DNA of 64,000 bases, taken from positions 3,520,501-3,584,500 of the forward strand of contig JACJYK010000001.1 of the NCBI GenBank assembly GCA_020636135.1, given 5' to 3'. The number at the start of each line of letters is the position of its first letter. Position 1 is the stretch's first letter. Made by a program: the position numbers and the translations under genes. Shown here in pieces: positions 8,324 through 15,997 of this stretch. The DNA comes from Lewinellaceae bacterium (lineage in GTDB: Bacteria; Bacteroidota; Bacteroidia; Chitinophagales; Saprospiraceae). The notes beneath the pieces are model-generated. The model did no database searches, had not been told where the DNA came from, and saw only the letters and a program-made list of their open reading frames with translations.

Positions 8324-9367
8324 TTATCGTTTGCCGTTCCAGTAGAATTTTTTCGGGTCGTTGCCGACCGTATAATAACCCTCAAAATGGTCACCTTCCA
8401 GCTTCCAGGAGAAGGTGCCTTCCTGGGGGCTCAGCAGTTCGATGGTCTTCCATTTACCCTCCAGACGCTTGCCGTTATTGGAGACGGTCAGGTCAAACAG
8501 TTCATTGGAGGAGATGGACTGATCGGCATAAAGGTTGGACACGGTTCCGGTCAGGCGGTTCTTGTCCATGCTCAACTGAATGTCACCCCGGATCGGATCT
8601 CCCTCGCTTTGCACTTCCTGGTGCCAGGTTCCCACCCATGCATCGTAGTTTGGCGCATTTGAAGTGATGACCCTGGTCGGCCGGAACAACCATATACTGA
8701 CCATGAGGATCAATACGACCACCGGTGCTGCGTAGACCCACCATTTGACCTTTCCGGACTTTTTATCACGCCACTCCAGCTGGGTAGCTGTCTCCGGAAG
8801 AGGAATCCGTTTCAGGGCATCCTGGATCTGCTTGACCAGGCTTTCAAAGTTTTCTTCGGTGTGCAGCCGAATATTAAGGGTATTGATATCCCGCAGAATG
8901 TAAGTCAGCTTGGCGATGTTTTTACGGATATCGCCGTATAAATTGAGGTCATCGGTGATGCCTTCGATGTAGGACAGAGAACGGAGCTCGCGGATCTTTT
9001 CTTCCAGCTCGAACGACTGATTTTCCCAATATTTAACCAGTTCGATCCGCTCGGTCGATTTGGCGATGTTCACCTCATCGAGTACCACCGGGAATATGCG
9101 GTCCATAAACCGCTCGTTGTTGTAGATCTGCAGCAACTCGAACATACAATACTCGGAATGCAGGTACTTGTTGCTGAGGATGATGATCACGGCCTTGGAC
9201 TTGCCCAGCTCATCCATAAAAGACCGGATGCTACCCCGGTACTGCAGGTCCTTGTGGTCGTAGACCAGGTTGATCTTTTCATGCTGGAGGCGGTCGACGA
9301 TCTTCTTGAGGATGACGTCGCTCTCCCCTCCCCAGGCATGCGATATGTATACTTCGGGTGAAGCCAT
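8324..9367 (-). CDS. TIR-domain protein with transmembrane helix and C-terminal beta domain
   Basis: I choose the ATG at 9367 (product begins MASPEVYISHAW, the first TIR strand); the longer frame from 9424 adds a doubtful leader. The 347-residue protein has a TIR domain at about residues 1-150. The glutamate of the SEYCMFEL motif (E77) occupies the place of the catalytic Glu of TIR NAD-degrading enzymes, so activity is possible. A helical linker and one transmembrane segment (about residues 207-228, WWVYAAPVVVLILMVSIWLF) follow. The last 110 residues begin YDAWVGTWHQEV and are beta-rich, resembling small lipocalin-like or glycan-like sandwich domains. The topology is probably TIR in the cytoplasm and C-terminal domain in the periplasm. 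A signalling or defence role is inference. Confidence 0.75.
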   Translation of the reverse strand: MASPEVYISHAWGGESDVILKKIVDRLQHEKINLVYDHKDLQYRGSIRSFMDELGKSKAVIIILSNKYLHSEYCMFELLQIYNNERFMDRIFPVVLDEVNIAKSTERIELVKYWENQSFELEEKIRELRSLSYIEGITDDLNLYGDIRKNIAKLTYILRDINTLNIRLHTEENFESLVKQIQDALKRIPLPETATQLEWRDKKSGKVKWWVYAAPVVVLILMVSIWLFRPTRVITSNAPNYDAWVGTWHQEVQSEGDPIRGDIQLSMDKNRLTGTVSNLYADQSISSNELFDLTVSNNGKRLEGKWKTIELLSPQEGTFSWKLEGDHFEGYYTVGNDPKKFYWNGKR

Positions 9368-9583
9368 AGGCCAGGCGATCAATTGATTAGGAAAAGGTAC
9401 GAAAAAGCAGGATAACGTGTTCACGAACGTGTTTAGGTGTTTCCGTGTTTCGTCTCCATAGGAAGTTTAGGAATGCCAGGCATGCAATCCACATCCTACG
9501 GGATAATCTGTGTAATTCTGGCCGGGAACTGATTTGCGGATTAAGCTGATTGTTGAGAACACCGAATCGCGAATACCATACCA

Positions 9584-9598
9584 GCAATTCTGAATTGC
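9584..9598. promoter_or_regulatory. Perfect palindrome upstream of the permease gene
   Basis: The sequence GCAATTC-T-GAATTGC is an exact inverted repeat with 7-bp arms and a 1-bp centre. It lies 34 bp upstream of the permease start codon, and a TATCTTCG element, one mismatch from the -7 consensus TAnnTTTG, begins within 2 bp of it. Such placement would suit a repressor operator. This is inference from symmetry and position only. Confidence 0.35.
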
Positions 9599-9632
9599 CT
9601 ATCTTCGATCCCCATACCGGAACACTGTAACC

Positions 9633-10952
9633 ATGGCAGAACACACCACTAAGTCGCTGAGTCTGATCGAGGTCGTTTCGATGGCAGTCGGGTCGATGAT
9701 CGGAGCAAGTATTTTCTCCATCTTTGGGTTAGGAGCTGAGATAGCTAAAAATGACATGCCACTGGCGTTCATTCTGTCCGGACTTTATGCCCTGGCTGTC
9801 GCTTATTCCTATGCCATCCTGGGGCGTAAAATCATCTCAAATGCAGGGCCGATCGCATTCATTCTCAAAGGATTGGGTGATGGTATAACCACGGGCGCAT
9901 TGAGTATCCTGATGTGGTTAAGCTATGTCGTCTCCATATCACTTTTTCTTAAGGGTTTTGCCGGATATCTGCTGCCCTTCATTCATGTGGAACCCACCGC
10001 CCTCCATGTCGGAATTGTTGAAGTCCTACTGATCTTGTTCTTCATCGGCTTAAACTTCCTTGGCAGTAAGGCTGTCGGCAAGGCGGAATTCTACATTGTA
10101 ATGATCAAACTCAGCATCTTGCTCGTCTTCATTTTGGGTGGTTTTTTAACCATAAAATGGAATCTTGCTAAACCAGGTTTTGATACCGTTCATCGGCATG
10201 GCACTCTTAATGCTTCCATCTTATTTTTCCTCTCGTACATGGGATTCGGCCTGATCACCAATGCTTCGGAGAATATGACCAATCCGGTCAAAAATGTACC
10301 ACGGGCCATTTATCTGAGTATTGGTGTCGTCATGGTCTTTTATGTCTCCATAGCACTGGTCACGATAGGCAACTTACCCCTGTCTGAAATTATCAAAGCG
10401 CAGGAAAATGCGTTAGCTATTGCTGCAAAACCGTTTTTAGGAAATTTCGGTTTCGTACTGATTACCATCGGAGCTCTGTTTTCCATTTCTTCGGCTCTCA
10501 ATGCCACTCTGTTTGGCGGTTCGAACATTGCTTATTCGCTGGCGAAGGATGGTGAATTACCTGCCCTTTTCGACCGGAAGATCTGGTTTAAATCGACCGA
10601 AGGGCTGTATCTGACAGCAGGGCTTGGCCTGGCATTCGCCTTGTTTTTTAACCTTGAAGCGATTGCATCCATCACCAGCGCTGTGATGACGGTAATTTAC
10701 ATCGCCGTATTATTGTCCCATTTAAACCTGGCCAAACAATACGGTGGTCATAAGTGGCTAATCATCCTGAATCTCCTGGTATTGTTTTTTGTATTTATTT
10801 CCCTGCTCCATTATCAATGGAATGCGCAAAGAAGTGCATTTTATGCCTGCGTGATCACTTTTCTGGGCGCGCAGGCTCTTGAGTATTTATACCGTAAATT
10901 CGGGCAACGTACAATGAGCTTTGCTTCTTCCATAAAGCACCATCCTGAATAG
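9633..10952 (+). CDS. APC-superfamily amino acid permease
   Basis: The 439-residue protein has about twelve hydrophobic segments and no signal peptide. The first helix carries the APC-family unwound motif in VAVGSMIGASIFSIFGLGAE, and the sixth-helix region has FLSYMGFGLITNASENM, the typical substrate-site pattern. This points to proton- or cation-coupled uptake of an amino acid or amine; the substrate cannot be read from the sequence. It is a single-gene unit with a perfect palindrome just upstream. Confidence 0.85.
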   Translation: MAEHTTKSLSLIEVVSMAVGSMIGASIFSIFGLGAEIAKNDMPLAFILSGLYALAVAYSYAILGRKIISNAGPIAFILKGLGDGITTGALSILMWLSYVVSISLFLKGFAGYLLPFIHVEPTALHVGIVEVLLILFFIGLNFLGSKAVGKAEFYIVMIKLSILLVFILGGFLTIKWNLAKPGFDTVHRHGTLNASILFFLSYMGFGLITNASENMTNPVKNVPRAIYLSIGVVMVFYVSIALVTIGNLPLSEIIKAQENALAIAAKPFLGNFGFVLITIGALFSISSALNATLFGGSNIAYSLAKDGELPALFDRKIWFKSTEGLYLTAGLGLAFALFFNLEAIASITSAVMTVIYIAVLLSHLNLAKQYGGHKWLIILNLLVLFFVFISLLHYQWNAQRSAFYACVITFLGAQALEYLYRKFGQRTMSFASSIKHHPE

Positions 10953-11645
10953 TTATAACGCTTTAAGTGGTTAACTTTCCAAATCATATTTGGTTCTTAG
11001 GTACTATTGTAATTACTCTTTAACAAGTTAGGGAAAGAAATTTTATGTAACTCCAATTGTTCCGAAATGTAATTCTGGTTGCAAGGGTCGCTGCTTGGCG
11101 TATTCGTTCATTTTTGTTCCGGCAAAAACGAACCAAAAACCTCGATTCACGCAAAACTCACCTTAGCGTTCAGTGCAACTGTATGGGGTCCTGGATATTA
11201 AGTTCTTCGGAGTCACCATTTTAGCGGCATGCGCACGCCTCACCGTCTTTCGACGGCAGCAAAAATGCTGTTTTTGAATTGTTCAAACAGTTGCGTGAAC
11301 CCTCTGAAGAGACGGTTGTATCTTAAAACAACCACTTCGAATAAAAGAAATGCAAAAAGCGGTAGCTTTAAAAGTTTGGCTCAAAATTGCAACCCCAAAA
11401 GGATGACAATTAGTAGAACTTCGAAATATTCTTTGACCTAGGCCTTGAAAGCCTGAGTAGTTTAGTAATAAATTAGCGCTGGCTACAGCATTGGAGGGCT
11501 GCTGTAATAGGCAAGATTCTACATAACCAACTGATAATCTATAAATTGCGCAAAATGATTTAATCACGGTTTAACCACTCAACGCGTTAGTAATAATCTA
11601 CACATTTATTAATCCCTTAGTTTAATAATTTATACTATCTGAATT
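10953..11645. other. AT-rich intergenic region, no gene recognised
   Basis: Nearly 700 bp that appear lower in GC than the flanking permease. Short open frames exist on both strands but none has convincing codon structure or a recognisable product. I see no RNA gene, inverted-repeat end or attachment site. It could be decayed DNA next to the AT-rich lipoprotein gene that follows. Confidence 0.45.
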
Positions 11646-12155
11646 ATGACAAAAGAAATAAATGCCCCAAATTATATTATTTCAATTCTTATTTTATTCG
11701 GACTAGCAGCTTGCGCACAGACAAAGAAATATACTCCAAATTATTTCACAATTTTAGATCAAACTGAAGGTAGAACTGTTTTAGACCAATTCTCCAGGAC
11801 ATCTCCCACCAAAGTCGAAAATTTCTTCACACCTACCTCAAATGAAGTTTCTGTATTGGAAAATAACTTCAGAAAACTTCTTAAAACAAAATCCATAGAC
11901 TGCTGCAATCCAGCCGTTCAAATAAAAAAGCTAAACAGGACTGTATTTCAGTATACCGGATTAATCATTGACCATAAAAAATACATTTATATCAATGCTT
12001 TTCAAATCGATTCGCCCGAAGACCTTTATAATTATTACCCGGATTGGCAATCCAAACCAGTGATCATTTGTGATGGAGGTGAGTCGGTTTGGGGAGTGCT
12101 GTTCGATCTTACTGAAAAAAAGTTCTTACAACTCTCATTCAATGGTGAAGCTTGA
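11646..12155 (+). CDS. Small lipoprotein of unknown function
   Basis: The 169-residue protein has a lipoprotein signal with lipobox GLAAC and Cys23. The C-terminal half (YIYINAFQID ... GGESVWGVLFDLTEKKFLQLSFNGEA) follows a pattern I associate with a common Bacteroidetes family of small secreted proteins with no known role. The gene is AT-rich compared with the permease and oxidoreductase genes around it and sits in an AT-rich 1.2-kb stretch, which may indicate recent acquisition. Confidence 0.65.
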   Translation: MTKEINAPNYIISILILFGLAACAQTKKYTPNYFTILDQTEGRTVLDQFSRTSPTKVENFFTPTSNEVSVLENNFRKLLKTKSIDCCNPAVQIKKLNRTVFQYTGLIIDHKKYIYINAFQIDSPEDLYNYYPDWQSKPVIICDGGESVWGVLFDLTEKKFLQLSFNGEA

Positions 12156-12190
12156 TTCAACCTTTTAATTAAATTAATAAATAGCATCCC

Positions 12191-12742
12191 TCACAATGCC
12201 CACGCCTTCTCGCCTTTCGTATAGGGAATACATCCATCATAACGGCCGGGCACCTGGACATATCGCAGTCCCTGGGTAGCTCCAATCTCCGATGTAAAAT
12301 ATCCAAACAGGACGAGCTGCTTGATCATGGTGAAGTAATGAAAACCGCCATCGGCCTGGGCAGCTTTCGCTTCCTGGTCCAGGGAGACGAGGAATTTTTC
12401 ACGCTCTGCCGGATCCCCGGCCATGAAGGTCTTGCCGGTGGATTTCCGGCATTGCTCTTCCAGGGTAGTCAGGCCCTGGCTAAATGCATTCTGCTGCTTT
12501 TCGTTGTAACAATCTTCCACCATCAACGCCATAAACGGACCAACCCCGGCCGCCTTAGCCCCCGGAATATCGGTGTCCGGCAAGATCGTGTCGGCAATTT
12601 CATCCATCAATAAGACATCCTGGGATGAAAACAATCCTGTTTTCGCTTGCGGGTTTTTACATCCGCTGATTAACCATTCACCACCCACTACAGTTGCACC
12701 GGTGATGATGGCTATCGAGCGTAATAGAGTTCTTCGATCCAT
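12191..12742 (-). CDS. Gluconate 2-dehydrogenase subunit 3-like protein
   Basis: A 183-residue protein with an N-terminal RR motif (MDRRTLLRS), a hydrophobic stretch and a possible lipobox LISGC (Cys28), so it is probably exported, perhaps by Tat, and may be lipid-anchored. The segment DEIADTILPDTDIPGAKAAGV is the signature of the gluconate 2-dehydrogenase subunit 3 family, small partners of membrane-associated GMC dehydrogenases. It lies 124 bp downstream of the GMC oxidoreductase gene on the same strand, as expected for a two-subunit enzyme. The space between them is filled by a purine-rich tandem repeat. Confidence 0.85.
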   Translation of the reverse strand: MDRRTLLRSIAIITGATVVGGEWLISGCKNPQAKTGLFSSQDVLLMDEIADTILPDTDIPGAKAAGVGPFMALMVEDCYNEKQQNAFSQGLTTLEEQCRKSTGKTFMAGDPAEREKFLVSLDQEAKAAQADGGFHYFTMIKQLVLFGYFTSEIGATQGLRYVQVPGRYDGCIPYTKGEKAWAL

Positions 12743-12798
12743 AGTTGATTTTTGTATTTTTTTATCTCATCCCCAAAACCCACATCTTATACCTGCTC

Positions 12799-12866
12799 CT
12801 CATACCTCACACCCCGCACCTCACACCCTTTTCCCTTTACCCTTTACCTTTTACCCTTTTCCCCCT
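12799..12866 (-). repeat. Purine-rich tandem repeat after the GMC oxidoreductase stop codon
   Basis: Read on the minus strand, the stop codon of the GMC gene is followed at once by runs of the type GGGTAAAAGGTAAAGGG and then GGTGTGAGGTGCGGGG, about 65-70 bp in all. Units of about 6-12 bp are imperfect. A similar array follows the Lrp/AsnC gene at 52154 in the same orientation relative to its gene. Confidence 0.7.
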
Positions 12867-14588
12867 CTACAGCTCCCCCTTCCTCAACTGTTCTGCCGCA
12901 TAGTTAGCCGCCCTGGCCGTCAGGGCCATAAACGTCAGTGAGGGATTCTGGCAGCCGGTGGTCGGCATGCAGGCTCCATCGGTGACAAATACATTGGGAC
13001 AGTTGTGAAACTGGTTCCATTCATTCAGCAGCGAGGTCTTCGGATCCTTTCCCATCCGTACCCCGCCCATCTCGTGAATATCCAGCCCGGGGGCCTGCTG
13101 GGAATTCCAGGAAGATATATTTCTGCAACCCCCAGTCTCCAGCATTTCGGATGCCTGGGTGATAAAGTCTTCGGTCATCATCCGGTCGTTGTCGTCGTAG
13201 TCCACATTGGTCACCAGTAAGGGCATACCCCAGGCATCTTTTTGATCAGGGCTGAGGCGTACTTCATTGGTGATCTTGGGAATGGTCTCCCCCTGGATCA
13301 TCATCGAGACGAACCACGGTCCCGGTTCAGCGATAGCCGCTTTAAATCCGGCGCCGATTCCGGATGTGTCACTCCCATCAGCCTGGCCTCTGCCAGCGCC
13401 ATAAAAGGACATGTAACCGCGCTGGAAGTCCATCTCCTGCTTATACACATTGCGGAAATTTGGCAGCATCGGCTGGGTAGGCCGGCGGCCATAATAATAT
13501 TTGTCCTCTGGCCCATCGTAATCCCCATTGACCAGTCCGCGGTAGTTGTGAAACAGGATGTATTTACCCAATAAACCATGATCATTGCCCAGGCCCTGTG
13601 GAAAGCGTTGAGAGGTCGAGTTCAGCAATAGCAGGTTGGTATTCAGGGTAGCCGCATTGACGAACAGGACGCGAGCGTAGAATTCAGTCATCTCCCGCGT
13701 ATGGGCATCGACCACGCGTACACCCGTTGCTCTTCCCAGGTTGTCGTCGTAAATGATGGAATGGACCACGCTATCCGGCCGCAAGGTCAGGTTGCCGGTT
13801 CGTTTCGCCCAGGGAATGGTCGTGGAATTGGAGCTAAAATAAGCGCCAAAAGGGCATCCCCGTTCGCACAGTGAGCGGGCATTGCACTTCGTGCGCCCCT
13901 GCTGCAGGTGGATCTCCTGAGGTTCGGTGAGATGCGCACACCGGCCCTGAATGACGTGCCGGTCCGCAAACTTGGTCATGATGCGGCTCTGGATCTCTGT
14001 CTCCACACAATTCATCTCCCAGGGAGGAAGGAATTCACCATCGGGCAGGGTTTCCAAACCGTCGTAATTACCGCTTATCCCGGCAAATCGCTCCACATGA
14101 CTGTACCAGGGAGCCAGATCATCGTAACCAATGGGCCATTCGTAAATGCCATCGCGTGCCGGGCCTTCAAATTCAAAGCGGCTCCACCGCTGCGTCTGCC
14201 GGGCCCACAACAAGCTCTTACCTCCCACCTGATAGCCCCGGATCCAGTCAAATGGTTTTTCCTGGATGTAAGGGTGTTCCTGATCTTTTACGAAGAAATG
14301 CTGTGTGGCATCGTTAAATGCATAGCAGCGGGCGACCACCGGGTTGGCCTCCAGGACCTCCCTTGGCATCCGGAGATGGTGTTTGAATTCCCAGGGTCCC
14401 TGCATCGCGGTCGGATAATCTATCAGGTGTTCCACATTGCGCCCCCGCTCGAGTACCAGTGTCTTCAGGCCCTGATCACACAATTCCTTGGCTGCCCAGC
14501 CACCGCTGATGCCGGAACCAATAACGATGGCATCGTAGGTGTTGGAGGCAGTTCCTGAAGCATTGACGTTAACCGGAGATTGATCCAT
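12867..14588 (-). CDS. GMC-family FAD-dependent oxidoreductase
   Basis: This 573-residue flavoprotein has an N-terminal FAD-binding Rossmann motif, DAIVIGSGISGGWAAKEL (about residues 24-41). The C-terminal GMC domain includes the active-site-like segments HEMGGVRMG and VTDGACMPTTGCQNPSLTFMALTAR. A cysteine cluster around CNARSLCERGCPFGAYFSS may bind metal or form disulfides, and is typical of the gluconate/glucose dehydrogenase-like branch. It probably oxidises a sugar or polyol and passes electrons to the respiratory chain with the subunit-3-like partner encoded downstream. The substrate is unknown. No signal peptide is seen, so it may be exported by piggy-back on the RR-signal partner. Confidence 0.88.
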   Translation of the reverse strand: MDQSPVNVNASGTASNTYDAIVIGSGISGGWAAKELCDQGLKTLVLERGRNVEHLIDYPTAMQGPWEFKHHLRMPREVLEANPVVARCYAFNDATQHFFVKDQEHPYIQEKPFDWIRGYQVGGKSLLWARQTQRWSRFEFEGPARDGIYEWPIGYDDLAPWYSHVERFAGISGNYDGLETLPDGEFLPPWEMNCVETEIQSRIMTKFADRHVIQGRCAHLTEPQEIHLQQGRTKCNARSLCERGCPFGAYFSSNSTTIPWAKRTGNLTLRPDSVVHSIIYDDNLGRATGVRVVDAHTREMTEFYARVLFVNAATLNTNLLLLNSTSQRFPQGLGNDHGLLGKYILFHNYRGLVNGDYDGPEDKYYYGRRPTQPMLPNFRNVYKQEMDFQRGYMSFYGAGRGQADGSDTSGIGAGFKAAIAEPGPWFVSMMIQGETIPKITNEVRLSPDQKDAWGMPLLVTNVDYDDNDRMMTEDFITQASEMLETGGCRNISSWNSQQAPGLDIHEMGGVRMGKDPKTSLLNEWNQFHNCPNVFVTDGACMPTTGCQNPSLTFMALTARAANYAAEQLRKGEL

Positions 14589-14757
14589 GTTGTATGGCTT
14601 ATTGTCTCCACAAGTTAAAAATATACTCCCGGGTATTAATCACTGACGCTTAGGATTTACTGGTTCGACCATCCTGACCCATTGTCCCAAATCAGTCCAT
14701 TTTGTTCATTCAAATAAATCCCCGGATGTGTATATTCAGCGATCAAAGTCAGAAACT

Positions 14758-15789
14758 ATGAAAAAATGGCTCGCCAGTACCGGATTGGTCATCCTGTTCA
14801 CCATTACCGGAATGGCTCAGGACCTGAAAGGTTCGGTTCGAATGGACTCCCTGTATTCGAAAAGTCTGGAGAATACCATGGGAGAACACCCAACCCGGGC
14901 GTTAGGTATCTACCTGCCTCCGGGCTACGAGACTTCTATAAATCGTTATCCGGTCATCTATTTTTTACACGGGTTCTTTGGCGATGCAAACATGCTCAAG
15001 CCCATCGCCGACATCCTCGATTTTGCCATCGCTACGCAGCGTATCCGCCCATTTATCCTGGTCATACCCGATGAGAAAACAACCTATCAGGGTAGCTTTT
15101 ACAGCAATTCCGGGGTATACGGCAACTGGGAAGATTTTACGGCCATAGATCTGGTTCAGTATATGGATCAGCATTACCGCACCCTGGCAGATCGCGACAG
15201 CCGTGGCATTACGGGCCACAGCATGGGCGGTTACGGTGCCCTGAAGATCGCCATGGACCATCCGGACGTATTCAGCAGTGTCTATGCCTTAAGCCCCGGA
15301 GCGCTGACGATCGTGCGCGAGTATGGCCCAAACAGTGACACCTACCGGGAGCTTTCCACCATCCACAGTGTGGAAGATTTGAAAAAATCCTATTTCGGAC
15401 AGGTTATCGTGGCCCTGGCGAAATCGTGGTCACCTGATGCGGCCAATCCTCCTTTTTATTGTGACATCCCTTTTGAATACCAGGAAGATAGCCTGATCGT
15501 CCATCCGGAGGTACTGGAGAAATGGTACGCCAACATGCCCGTCCACATGATCGACAGCCATCTGGAGAATTTGCAAAAACTACGAGCCATTAAACTGGAC
15601 TGGGGACGCAATTCCGGAGAACGGTTTACGCAGCAGTGCAAGATGTTCAGCGAACGCCTGGAGAATGTAGGAATAACTCATTTCGCAGAAGAATACATTG
15701 GTACCCACACCAGCGGCATCTACACCCGGGATGGCCGGATACCTCAGCAAATGCTGCCTTTTTTCAATTATTACCTGAAATTCGATTGA
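14758..15789 (+). CDS. Secreted esterase (alpha/beta hydrolase, esterase-D type)
   Basis: I use the ATG at 14758, which directly precedes a signal peptide (cleavage near GMAQD, about residue 21); an in-frame GTG at 14728 is less likely. The 343-residue product has the putative-esterase fold: the PVIYFLHGFFGD oxyanion segment, the nucleophile elbow GHSMGGYGALK with Ser155, and a late HTSGIY histidine. Relatives include S-formylglutathione hydrolase, feruloyl esterases and mycolyltransferases, so the substrate is open. The signal peptide implies periplasmic or extracellular action. It is divergent from the GMC gene. Confidence 0.82.
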   Translation: MKKWLASTGLVILFTITGMAQDLKGSVRMDSLYSKSLENTMGEHPTRALGIYLPPGYETSINRYPVIYFLHGFFGDANMLKPIADILDFAIATQRIRPFILVIPDEKTTYQGSFYSNSGVYGNWEDFTAIDLVQYMDQHYRTLADRDSRGITGHSMGGYGALKIAMDHPDVFSSVYALSPGALTIVREYGPNSDTYRELSTIHSVEDLKKSYFGQVIVALAKSWSPDAANPPFYCDIPFEYQEDSLIVHPEVLEKWYANMPVHMIDSHLENLQKLRAIKLDWGRNSGERFTQQCKMFSERLENVGITHFAEEYIGTHTSGIYTRDGRIPQQMLPFFNYYLKFD

Positions 15790-15926
15790 GCGCCTTTAAA
15801 ATTGGAAATCTTGCGGAACCATGCCAAGTTTGGCTTTGCTCGTATTTTCATCACAGGCAGGGAGGGCATCAGAGCAGGCATTCAAAAATCACGCGATGAA
15901 TTTATTTACCATACATGGATTACCGG

Positions 15927-15940
15927 ATGATATAAATCAT
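15927..15940. promoter_or_regulatory. FNR/CRP-type palindrome upstream of the cbb3 operon
   Basis: The site ATGAT-ATAA-ATCAT is a perfect inverted repeat containing the TGAT-N4-ATCA core of FNR-type operators. Its centre is about 64 bp upstream of the ccoI start codon. A TAATTTG element follows at 15946-15952. cbb3 oxidases are commonly controlled by FNR-type regulators in other bacteria; control here is inference, and no such regulator gene is in the window. Confidence 0.5.
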
Positions 15941-15997
15941 TTTGTAATTTGAGTGCCGTCAAATTTCAATAGACATCTTCGAGAGATTTTTGCAGCC

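Noticed and set aside
9387..9644. An 85-codon frame on the minus strand between the TIR and permease genes
   Set aside because: No family motif and it overlaps the promoter region of the permease; it runs across both gene borders, as a random frame would.
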